From assembly GCA_949130495.1 (NCBI GenBank), contig OX422217.1:576076606-576140605 (forward strand): a stretch of 64,000 nucleotides of DNA, given 5' to 3'. Positions 33,921-45,100 of this stretch are shown piece after piece; positions within the stretch are counted from its first letter, which is position 1, and every line of letters starts with the position of its first letter. This DNA is from Sambucus nigra. Lineage: Eukaryota; Streptophyta; Magnoliopsida; Dipsacales; Adoxaceae. A program made the position numbers and the translations under genes. The notes beneath the pieces are model-generated. The model made no database searches. It was not told where the DNA came from and worked only from the letters and a program-made list of their open reading frames with translations.

Positions 33921-36105
33921 CTACACCTTCTCTTTATTCCCTATAACTTCCTCGGGAGGCTTCGAGGAAGAGGCTGGGTGCTCGGTGGACACAAGTAGCT
34001 ACTCGGTAGGAGTAATAGTTGGTTGGGGCTTCTCGTAGCGAAGTTCAACAGTTGGAACCTAATCCCCAATGATCATTGAAGACTCTTCAAAGGAAGCTTC
34101 GTCCTCTTCTTCTTCTCCGGGAGAGGGAGGAGGACCATGAACATGGCGCTGAAAAAGTTCAGAACTCTTAGAGACCTTTAACTCCTACAGAGCAGCAATC
34201 CATCCATCCCTGAAGTATTTGAGGCTGGAAAATTCCATCTGAGAGGACATGGCAGCTAGGACTTTGTTCCATCCCTTGTCCCAGCCAACGCTGAAGGACT
34301 TTTTAACAGCAAGCTTTATCTTTGCCTTCTCCGAGGAAATCTTCTCAGAAAAAAGTTCCTCAGCAACCTTCATCTTTCCTTCTAGCTCCTGCCTCTGACG
34401 ATCAGCTTCACGGAGTCTACCAAGTTCTTCTTCAGCAGTTTTGAGCTTGGTCTCAAGCTCTCCAGCATTTTTGAGCTTTTCCTCGAGCTCATTATTCTTC
34501 TTTTCAAACTCTTTCATTTTCCTCTCCAACTACCGAGAGGCCTCCACAGCTTTCTCTTTTTCTTGCTCGATGGATTTTAGTTGCTTCTCCCAAGCAACTT
34601 TATCTTCGTCATATTTCTGACGAGAATCCTTTAAGGACTGTGTCAAACCCACAAAAGCTTCCTCCACACCTCCCGAGGACCTCTAAGATTTAATAGCCTC
34701 ATCCTTCTTCAAAATAGTGTTAAAACATGTTACTAGATGGAAAAAGAAAATAATTGTAAGTCAGTGCAGGGACATAACATTGAAAAATGAAAGTTTAGAT
34801 TAGTAATACTTACTAAGGCAATATGTTGAGCTGCTAAGATGGTAACCCTATCCCGAGAAAGACTATCTTCAATACCTTGGATCTCGGGGATAATCCAAGA
34901 CTTCACCGAGCTCATGGCAGAGCTCGGAGCAACAAAAGTGGGAACACCACTTCCAGCAGTTAGAGGCTGAAAGATAGATTCAGCCAATTATTCGAGGAAC
35001 TTTTCTTCAACTTCCTCGTAGGAGCAGAAACATTCTCAACCAAGGATGTTGTCTTGATTGGTGATATAACGATAACCTCTCTTGGAGGAGAAACAACCAC
35101 AACCTTGCTCAGAGCCATAGGGGGCTTCTCGATAACTTTCTTAGTAGCAACTGGAGGGGGTGCATTAATTTTTCTTGTCCCTTCTTCTGGGACGTCTTGT
35201 TTACTTCTCCTTGCCTCCACATCGGCAGAATCTGATTTGTCAAAAAAAGAGGGAGCTTTTCGTCTCTTCATTCTGATACTGAGGGGAAGATTTGATTCAG
35301 GGGAGGAACCTTCAGAAGATGGTGTTGGTTCAATGTCACCTACCACTGGACGAGCAGTAAAGGATGAAGTGTAACTCTTGTACTGTAACAAATAAGAAGC
35401 TGATCTAATGTGTTCGTCAGCAACAGTTTGGTGCAAACTCCAGATAAGTTTCAAGTGCCTCAAATTGACATCAGTTTCTTTAGGGGATTTTCTTTTGCTA
35501 TCAACTGCAAATAAACAAAAAATTAAAATATCAATGACGCATTTTAGCAAACACAAAGAAAATATAATTTCAAAAATAAAATAAAATAAAATAAAAACAA
35601 CATATCCCATTGCCATAGGGAGGGCATCTAGGACCCTGATATACATAATTTCCATCTAATGGAGCATGTTGCCAATTTTTCATAACAACCCCATGCTCGA
35701 AGTAATCCATGTTGGCATCTGGGAAATTGACAACTAAAGCCCTATTTAAAAACCTAGTTTTTAAATAAAAAGTACTGTCGCTGACAACCCATCTATAGCA
35801 ATACATAATTTCTGGAATTCCTAAACGGGTTCCATGAATTTGATTTAACCTATAGACTCCATTAACTATTCTCCAGGTGTTGGGAGCTATTTTTGCAGGT
35901 ACAATGTCAAAATATTGACAAAATTCCAAACACAAGGAATTTGGAGGAAAAGAAAAGTCTCATTCGGCCACAAAGAGACTGGGGAACCAATGTCCCTCAG
36001 CCAAATGAAAATAGTCAGAAGGTTCAGAAAGTTCTTCCAAAACGACCCATGAAGGAATAGAAAAATCAGAGCGAAACTTATCAAAAGACTCAACAAGGTA
36101 AACCA
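33921..36105 (-). pseudogene. First antisense ORF of element C (PF04195-like), with introns
   Basis: ATG at 36103-36105 begins M-V-Y-L-V-E-S-F-D-K-F. A block around 35870-35940 reads S-L-C-L-E-F-C-Q-Y-F-D-I and I-A-P-N-T-W-R-I-V, corresponding to the H-P...L..N.WRI block in A and B. Intron 1: 35505-35601 (GTTGTT..TGCAG). Intron 2: 34733-34813 (GTAAGT..TCTAG). Between them is a Ser/Pro/Lys-rich exon. After intron 2 comes a long Glu/Lys coiled coil (34185-34529), then an acidic tail to the stop at 33921-33923. A TGA near 35955, a frameshift near 34985 and several TAGs mark it as broken. Confidence 0.65.
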
Positions 36106-36270
36106 TGATGAATAAAGAAAATAAAAGAGAAGGAAGAAGATCTTACAGGAAAAGGATGGATCAGTTGACAACGAACAATGGAAGAAATGAACGCACAAGA
36201 TAGAGAAGAAGTAAAGAAGTTCTAAGATGCAGATTTGAAAAAGTAAAAGACTATCGAATTTTCTAAAGCG

Positions 36271-36278
36271 TTTAAATA
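36271..36278 (-). promoter_or_regulatory. TATA-like box of the antisense gene of element C
   Basis: Minus-strand TATTTAAA, the same sequence as in element B (18988-18995), about 166 bp upstream of the ATG and followed by a CT-rich leader. Confidence 0.5.
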
Positions 36279-36534
36279 CTGTACCTCGGGAATAAAGAAG
36301 AACAATGATTACTAGGATGGACGATTGCGTACCCGGTGCCTAAAAAGAAGAAAAGGGCACAAAAAACGAAGCGGTTATGGAAATTCAAAATACTTTAAAA
36401 GCTTCATACTATGCACTCAAAAAAGGAGTTATAAACAACGAAAGTTTGTCTTAATTCCATAAAAACTGAAAGTCTAGGCAGCTGAATGTTTCATACTTTT
36501 CTTTAGCATCAAACTATGAAACATTGGGGGCTTC

Positions 36535-37095
36535 TGTTGATACCAAATTTAGTCTGCTGACATGGATCAATTATGTGGAGACACGTGTCAATCTACATGG
36601 AACCCGCAAATATTATTGAACAACACCTTGACTCCGAGTAGTTCAACCTCCCCGACCAACTCAGGCGCTCCGAGCAACAAGTATTCTCCGAGGAACTTTA
36701 TTATACTGAGGAACTTGTGTATACCGAGCTACTTAGGCGGTCCGAGCTGCATCTCGTACAGAGCATTTATATCCGGATAACCAACAGATTGACTACGCAT
36801 TAAATGCTTATTATTATCATACAGATGTACACGCCTAATGGACAACTATGTATTATTCTTTCACATGTACAGCCTCAAGGCTATAAATACATTGTATCAT
36901 CCTTATTGTAAGGGGACTCAAAATTTCTTGGTAAAACCTGTTATCGAGAATTCCAAACAAACATTCAGCAATAACAAAACAGTGGACGTAGGCCATTCTT
37001 TCAAGGCTGAACAACTTTAAAATATTTTGTCTTATTTATTTTATCCGTGATTGAATAATTAGAGATAATCTAATTTTTTACATTAACAGTCAACA
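36535..37095 (+). repeat. 3' LTR of Tat element C
   Basis: It follows the Tat polypurine tract ATTGGGGGCTTC. Termini are TGTTGA and TCAACA, a perfect 6-bp inverted repeat, giving 561 bp. A TATA box TATAAATA lies at 36882-36889, and the GTGGACGTAGGCC block at 36982-36994 is shared with the LTR of B. The next five bases, TACGG, would be the target duplication. Confidence 0.8.
36882..36889 (+). promoter_or_regulatory. TATA box in the LTR of element C
   Basis: TATAAATA in CAAGGCTATAAATACATTG, about 100 bp before the conserved GTGGACGTAGGCC block, as in the LTR of B. Confidence 0.65.
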
Positions 37096-38537
37096 TACGG
37101 AGATTGTAGAGAGGTACATAGTATGGATTGAGGGCCTTACGGATCTCGACAACCGATTAGGTTAGATAGTAGTGTATCAGAGGGGGTTCCTTATTTGGAT
37201 TTCACTTTGCGAGACATCTCACGCATGAAACTAGCGAATGTTAGGAGTTGGAGAGAAGTTTGGTCGATAGTATATAAGTTTGGTACATTGGTTACTGTAC
37301 CTATAAAAGAATATAATTGAGAGTTGATAACTCTTTTATAATATAAGGCCAATAGAGACGCCTAGCCTTAGTATCATTCTGAATAGAGCAATGATGCCAT
37401 TGAAGAATTGAAAAAGTTATGACTAGTGGGGTGGATGAGTGCACCCCTACTACATCATCATACCTAGTGTGCAAGAATTGAAGTAGGAAAAATTACATGT
37501 CATTTGTACAATGATGCACTAGGAATAGGGTGTATGGGTGCCCTAGGTGATTGAATCAAGCAGTGGATTATGACTATTATGTGAATTCAACAGTCGGGTA
37601 AGCCGAAGATTACTCCGTAAGATTTGTCAAAGACTTACATTTCAAGATAAATTAAAATTTATTCAGGAAATACAAAATGCATCAGGATACAAACAACAGT
37701 GGTGATGGGTTACGATGTAGGGTAATATTGCAAGGATAGTCTTGCAGTGGGTCACCTCACTGTGAAAAAAGGGTGGACAATTCGAAACCAGTAGGGGCTT
37801 CTTCCACTAAAGAATGGGAGAGTATCCCAAAGGATCTCCTCATGTAGTAGAGATGGTGAGATTATAGATACTAAAGTGCGATTGAGTACGGCCTAATACC
37901 CACAGAGGGATGGGTAGAACAAGCAGTCTAATTGGATGCAGGAGAGAAAATTTTATGTGGACCCTGAGATCTTAGGGGAGGACGAGAGCAGTACCTTCCA
38001 CTAGTGGAGTTTATGTCCAAATAACTCCTATAAGTTCACGTTCGGGCAGAGTGCCAGTAGAAGTATGGCACTGTAAACTTTGTTGTTGTCCTACTTGATA
38101 GTTAAAGGCGAGGAACCAATTATGATTAACAATATTGGAGAAGAATTGATATTATAGTATATATTATGTGAAATATATATTGCAAAACAATTTACTTGTA
38201 CGAATGAGACGAGACGAAGTCGTATGTATATGAGAAGAGGATAAATCTACTAAGGTGCAAATAGTAGAAGGGTAGATAGTGAATATCTCAAATATAGTAA
38301 GTAGTGAAACTTAAACGATAAGGCTTAGGGAGGAGCCTACATGACGGGGTAACCTGGAGTTTAAAACAAACACGTGGAGTGTTCATTATTGAGGGTATTC
38401 GATATAATAATATATGGGTGGAACGGAATACTTTACTTGGGAGTGCAATGATGCGATGCACAACTTATTCACAACATTGTCTATACTTTCTATACATTTT
38501 CAAATTTTGGGACAAAATTCCGTTGTAAGTGGGATAG
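37096..38537 (+). pseudogene. Heavily decayed chromovirus pol 3' part (element G)
   Basis: No long open frame, but short stretches follow the integrase order. Y-P-Q-R-D-G-x-N-K-Q near 37900 stands for the H-P-Q-T-D-G-Q motif. L-P-L-V-E-F near 38000 is followed after frameshifts by N-S-Y. At about 38430 T-W-E-C-N-D-A-M-H-N-L-F stands for the chromovirus A-T-W-E...L-F end. The final GGGACAAAATTCCGTTGTAAG and purine tract AAGTGGGATAG just before the LTR are typical of Tekay/Del-type elements. Sequence upstream of about 37600 is not recognisable. Confidence 0.65.
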
Positions 38538-38539
38538 TA

Positions 38540-41500
38540 TGTAACACCCCATATTTTTAATGATTTAAATAATTATGTGATTAATTATTTTTGTTGAATT
38601 AATTGAACTAAAATGTGAGAATTTAATTATTAATTAATCCGGATTAAAATAATTATTAACTAGCGTGCCAAGGGTTAAGACTTATTATTGAGAATTATTG
38701 AATATTACTGTGTTATATGTAATATGGAATTATGATATTTGATAAATTTTCGGAAGTGATAAATACGACAATTTGGTAATTTAAGTTCGACGCGCGTGTG
38801 AGTCGTGTCGAGACTAATTGACTGGGATAAAAAGAGAAATTATTTTTATTACTTCATATGGTCATTTTGAGTGCGTCGTTGAGTCCGGGAGGGTCGAGAT
38901 AGTTAAAATAGTATACCCGAGTGTTTAGTTTGGGTCCCTCGGTAATTTTAGTCCTAATCGGCATCCCGAGAGGGCATTATGGTAAATTGTATTTTTGGGT
39001 TTAATTAATGGACGAAAATTGGGAGTTCTTTTATCAGTCAAGAAAATTCCTTTAGGTTTGATAGATACAGAAAGTAAAGAACGACCATAGAGGGTGTCAG
39101 GGAGAACCAATTTCCAAGAGGGAAGGCCAAATTATCACCATCTTGCACAACCACCACCATCAACACGTAGATCGAGAAGAGAAGAACGCGTCTATACCAA
39201 CATCACCAAAGGATTCAAATCTTCAATTTAAGGCAAGTGTTTATTAGTTGCTTTCTTTTAGCAAGAATCATACTAATGTTAGAGTAGGTGAAATTAATCA
39301 TGATTTACATGTTAATTGGGTGAAAACTAGAGTTTAAATGATGATTAGAGGCTGGGCTAATTAGTTGTTGATATTCCTTCATGTATCTGGAGGATAAACT
39401 ACGAAATAAAATCATATATTGATGAAATAATCTGGGTTGATTAAGTTCTTGAATTGAAATTTTGGAAACTAGGGTTCATGTGAATTAATTTGGGTATTTT
39501 ATATAATTATGATGATTAATGACGAATTAATGATCCTAGGATGTTAGGAATGATTTATAACTTGTTATGTGTTGATGGGTATTGATTATGAGGTGTTAGG
39601 TGTTGAATCTTAGAGGTTTTTAGGTTCAAAAATGGTAGAAAACCTGAAATTCTGTGAAGAAGACGAAACAGTAGGTCTCGTGCGAAGTTGAGCGAAGTCG
39701 TTGAAACGAGATTGGTATGTCGCGCTAAGTCTCTAGAGCGACACGTGGTAGTCGTTCAAATAACATGCCATGAGGTTCAGGAAACATAGTGAAAATCTGG
39801 GAATTTTCTTAGAGTTCAGTTTTGAGTTCATCGGCCAATTGGAGTGAGAGAAACTGCCTGATGGTAAACTTAAACAAGACAGAATTTCAGGAAAAGTATG
39901 TGAGAATTAATACTTTAATTATTTCGGTATAGAGAGAATGTACCTTGGAGATTATCATAGAGATAGTAATCCAAATATTTATACTATACGTAGTGTTGAG
40001 ATTAAAATACGTATGAGAAGTATATATGTAGGTTGGGGAAATACCTATAAATTTTAATAGGACTTGTGTATGCCTATTATGCGAGATTATTGCTAAGAGC
40101 ACTAATGGGTGATAACCGGGGGGTGCAAGAATTTTATAATTAAGTGCACTAATGAGTGATAACTCGGGGTGCAGAAACTCTATTGTTAAGTGTACTAATG
40201 GATGATAAACCGGGGGGTACAAGGATGATTATTGCTAGGTGCACTAATGGCTGATAACCCGGGGGTGCTGGATTATTATTGATAGGTACATTAATGGGTG
40301 CTAACCCGGGGATGCAGGATTCTCTTGATAGGTGCACTAATGGGTGATAAACCGGGGGTGCTAGATTATTAATTATAGGTGCATTAATGGGTGCTAACCC
40401 GGGGATGCAGGATTTTCTTGATAGGTGCACTAATGGGTCTTAGCCCGAGGGTGCAGGATTACTATATATATGTATATATGAACTTGTGAATATTTCTATC
40501 GTCTGAAATTAGTAGACTTGGTAATAATAATAATCATTACATTGCGCCAAACAGTCTTAACCTAAGGGTGCAGGATTAGTGTATATATATAGGGATAATG
40601 AGACTATATATATATATATACGAGTGTACTTGGGGAACTTTCTACTTTGTGAAACTAGTAAATAAAGTTTAAATGAGAAATAAAATAATCTTAGTGGATA
40701 AAAGATTAATCATTCGAACGGTGAATAATGAAACTTAGTATGTGAGATAAACTATTTGAATAGCGTATTGTATGGGCGATACGGGAATACTACTAGTGAG
40801 CATAGTTAGTATTAGTATGGTTTCTGACTAGTTAGACTGGGTGGTGTAAATAGGGGGAGATTAGATGTACGTTAGGCGTGCACAATAGATGGGAGGGGAG
40901 AAACTCATGTGAGAGTTCAATAACTAACATGCGTATAAGACTTGTTTTAAGAACCCGTTTTAAATACTTGCTAAATCATTTTTCAAACCTCCAGCTCTGA
41001 CCCGTTTTTTGTATCTCTTCTCTCTTTTGCTATATATATATATATATATATATATAAGGTGCTCAGCCACAGAGGTACCAGAATTAGAGATTGGAGTGTC
41101 AGACGTACTACAACTGTTGTGGAAGTTGTAGATCCTTGCAGTAGACGCATCTATCTTTTCCATTTAGTTTCATCTAGACTTCTTATCTAGGGCATGTGTC
41201 GCCCACTTCTGGTTCCTTCATCAGACATATTGTATTCAATTTAGTTTGTGGTTTGGAGTTTTGAACTGGGATTTTTACCCAGTCTTATTTATTTTAGTAT
41301 TTGATTCATGTTCGGTATTTATTATATTCCTATGTGTGGTGAATGGTTTATATTTTAAGACTGAATGAAAATGGATTTACTTGGTTTTACTAAAATTGGA
41401 AATGTTTTGACACCAAGCTTAATTTTATATTAGGTGATTAATATGGTTTAATTATTTTCGACAGTGATGCTAAGAATAAACCAACTGAATATCCTGTTTT

Positions 41501-41550
41501 AAATTGGTAAAGGACTGATCACCCTATATTTAATTGGGCAGGGTGTCACA
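38540..41550 (+). repeat. Long 3' LTR of chromovirus G (3.0 kb)
   Basis: Starts TGTAACACCCC after the polypurine tract and ends GGGTGTCACA at 41550. Length 3011 bp fits the long LTRs of Tekay/Del-type chromoviruses. Contains a 45-bp tandem array (40083-40470), (TA)n tracts at about 40603-40621 and 41032-41056, and, near 39680-39750, a cluster of GCGA/TCGC motifs where other LTRs in this window have CCGG palindromes. The next bases are TAGCC. No matching 5' LTR is in the window. Confidence 0.7.
40083..40470 (+). repeat. 45-bp tandem repeats within the LTR of G
   Basis: About eight units of AGGTGCACTAATGGGTGATA followed by ACCCGGGGGTGCAGGATTAT and a few AT-rich bases. Minus-strand open frames here (39887-40430) are repeat translations and not genes. 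Confidence 0.85.
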
Positions 41551-42189
41551 TAGCCTCATTGTAGTATGATGAAGATTGATTGATTTCCAACGGGCGGAGA
41601 GAGTCCATATGGAAAATTTTATTTTCATGTTTGTATATAAATAATAATGTAAAATGTCCCGCATTATCTCATATTGAATGTCTGATGGGAATGAATAGAA
41701 TATCACAAATTCAAAAAAATTCAAAAACCTGTTTTTCTATTTGTTCCTTGTTCACGTTATCATTATTTCGGACGTCTTCCTATTGAAAGTAATAGATTTG
41801 TTAGTAAGAAACAATGTGATAGTATATATCTTATGGTGATGGACAAAGCTTTAGATTTTATTTTCCCTACTCAAGCATATAAGTTAAAAGCGTGTGTAGA
41901 TCGGAACCCATTTTTCTTTATTTTCGTCTCCTTTAAACGAGAGAAGGATTGAATTATCTATTTCACACACTTAAAAAGGTAAGGATATAATGATACAAAT
42001 TTAATGAATGACATATGTTTCGATTACATACATGGTTTGATATTTCTTCGCTTTTCAGCAATTCTTTAATATTGTCGACGCAAACGAATGCAAGTCTTAT
42101 GTTGTATAGAGACAATTGCTGAATTTCAAGATAGAAAATAATGTTAGAATAATAATTGAAACATTTATGTAAGCTATGATCATTAAATA
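41551..42189. other. Unassigned AT-rich spacer
   Basis: I see no coding signature, LTR terminus or repeat array here. It lies between the LTR of G and the first copies of the GTGTACTTTAT motif. Confidence 0.5.
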
Positions 42190-45100
42190 ATATGCGTGTA
42201 CTTTCTAAATTTATGCATGTACTTAATAAAGTACACGCATGTAATTCAGTACAAAAATGTGTGTACTTTATAAAACCAATCATTTACTTGAGTAACAAAT
42301 GTGTGTATATCATTGATAATGCGTGTACTTTATTATACTATGAATGTTTTTTGTTTCAAAATGCGTGTACTTTATAAAAATATTAGATTATATAATATGG
42401 AGCTATAATTTAAAAAATTAGCAGGCATCGTAATTTTCGTATATATACATAAATGCATTATTAAAATACAAATAAGTGCATTTCAAAATAAAAATAAGTT
42501 GGTTTAAAAAAAATAAACAAAAGATTTACCCTATATCCTTCTCTAATGTGAAATATTCTTTCAATTTAGTTTGTCCTTCTTCTATAAGGTATTTTGTATA
42601 CTTGCAGATTTATAGGTCTATTTTATCCGTTGCTAGTGAAGAAGACTTGCTTTTATTATTTTTCCCTTTTTTTTTATGGCACAGTAGTAGATTTATTATT
42701 TGGTCTCTTTCTTCCTTTCGGATGAAATTTAGCAGGAGCTTCATTCGAATGATTTTTATTATTTTCTTCTTTTGACAAATAATTAATAGGATGTGAATAT
42801 ACAAAATCATCATCAATCTGTTGTTTTCGGTCTTTCCTTTCTTGGATTCTCACATACATTTATTTTTTATGTTTTATTTCTTCATCATTTTTAGAAGGGG
42901 AGGACGTCAAATCTTTTATCTTTTGATTGAGAATTTTATTTGATGTTTCCTATAGAAAACAAAATATCATGTTTAACTTATGGATTATTCCATAAACATG
43001 CCATAAACCTCAATGAAAATGAATCAAATGTCAAACAACAAGAGAATTTGTGGATTACTATATTGATAATGTTTGTACTTTATTAAACTATGTGTGTACT
43101 TTATAAAATAATGGATGATCATCAATAGAATATGCTTGTAATTTATGAAATATATGTGTACTCTCAATTATTTTCTAATAAATAACAAAGTATACCTAAG
43201 TACACGCAAAATATTACGAAGTACATGTAAAAGTAAAAATAATTTCACGTGTACTTTGTAGTGATATGCATGTACTTTATATTATGACCTAAGAACAAAT
43301 AAGAAATCATAAAGTACACGCATAACATTACAAAGTACACGCAAATTTACGTAATACTTTTTAAATACTATGTGTGTACTTAAATAGCCAATGCGATAAT
43401 GCATGTAATTTAACATAAATATAGACAAATGATTACAAATAGATTTGTAAGATCACCAAATTACCTGCTCATTGAGTTTCGTAATAGCTGCTTCTTTATC
43501 ATTTAAGAACCTTTGGTTGGCTTCAGACAAGTAGTTAACGCTTTACTGAAGCTCATGTGATGTGATCCTTTGAGTTTCTAATGAATCTCTAGCAGCATTC
43601 AAACCATTATTTAAATTTCAATTTTCACTTTTGAGTTGGGCATTATCTTCCTCCAACTTTTTTATTCGGTCACAATTGTTCTTTTTCGACTATTCAAGTT
43701 GATTTTTCAACTCATTATTTAAACAAATATGTTGGGTCTTATCCTCCTTCAACTTTTTTATTTGTTCGGTGACGTTATCTTTCAACTCTTGAAGCTAAAG
43801 TTTGAATAGTGTATTGAAAAGAATCTGTTGGCCCTTATCCTCCCTAACTTCTTAAAATTCTCTTCAGCTCGACACCTTGCTTCATTACTTTCTTTGAGTT
43901 AGGTATCTCTTTCCTCCAACATCAATTTCACCCGAGCATTCTCTTTAGTCAATTTTCTTACTCAATTATCCAACGTGACTAAATCAGCTTTCTTCTTAGA
44001 GGACTTTGTCATTCCGTATTTCCTGATTGGATTTCGATGAAGAACTTGTAGCTCGTGATGGTTCTTCTTTTGATTCTGGTTGTGATATCTCCAAAATGAA
44101 ATTGAGCATGTCATCATTTTTCACTTTTCTTCCTTACTCTTTGAGACTTTTTTCTTCAAAGAGGCTTTATTGATCTTATTCTCATTCATCCATTCTTTTA
44201 ATGTTCCCAAGCTCCACCGAAGAAATCTTGGTTCTTTGTCCTCCTTCTTCTCGATAAGATTGATAACATTAAACTTCTTGCATACCCAATACTTTGAAAA
44301 TTGAAATAAAAATTATAAGTTATACCATTTAAACCAATTAATATGAGTAACATTGTTAGTATTGTTAAAGTACACGCACAAGACATAAAGTACACACAAA
44401 TTTCATTGAAATTTATGTGTACTTTATGTCTTATGTATGTACTTTCATAAAGTACATGCATATTTCATAAAGTACACACACATTCAAAATTATTTGGTTC
44501 AATGCATTGTGCGTGTAATTTATGTATTATGCGTGTACTTAACAAAAAAATGCATATTATATAAAATACACGCACATTTAAAATGATTTGATTCAATGCA
44601 ATGTGCGTGTACTTTATGAAATATATGTGTATTTTCACAAAATACATGCATGTTTTATAAAGTACACGCACATTGAAGATGATTTTGTTCATTTTAATAT
44701 GCGTGTACTTTATGTAAATATGCATGTACTTTATAAAATACACGCATATTTTGTAAAGTCCACGTACACTGAAGATATTTTTGTTCATTTCAATGTGTCT
44801 CTACTTTATATAAATATGCATGTACTTTATGAAATTTTTAAATATGAATATATGTGTTTTCTCACCAATAAAGATATCACACATCCAATGGTTGTGTTGG
44901 GCTTAGATTTTATCGTTTTGTCGAAAAAGTTTATTAGAAATTCATGGATAGCAGAAGCCCATTCGTACGTAATCATATCATCAATATTGTTAATGTATTG
45001 AGTGAAAAATTCTCATGTTGTAAAGTTTGAGTTTGAGAACAGGAGCATTGTCATGAAGTGGAGGGCAACAAGCATAACAAAATCATTCATGCCCTCATCA

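Larger units (their letters stand above)
27931..37095 (+). mobile_element. Tat-lineage element C, 5'-truncated
   Basis: Plus-strand order is protease fragment, RT, RNase H, integrase (end 31556), 30-bp tandem repeats, two antisense ORFs (36105 down to 32471), polypurine tract and 3' LTR (36535-37095). It has the same plan as A and B but a different subfamily: repeat units and antisense proteins differ strongly. Sequence before mid-protease is missing. Stops are mostly single TAG or TGA changes, so it is less decayed than A. Confidence 0.85.

Noticed and set aside
39887..40430. Minus-strand frames with repeated H-P-L-V-H-L
   Set aside because: They translate the 45-bp tandem array in the LTR of element G.
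44465..45001. Open frames repeating V-L-Y and I-H-A-Y-F on both strands
   Set aside because: Generated by the repeated GTGTACTTTAT motif, not by a gene.
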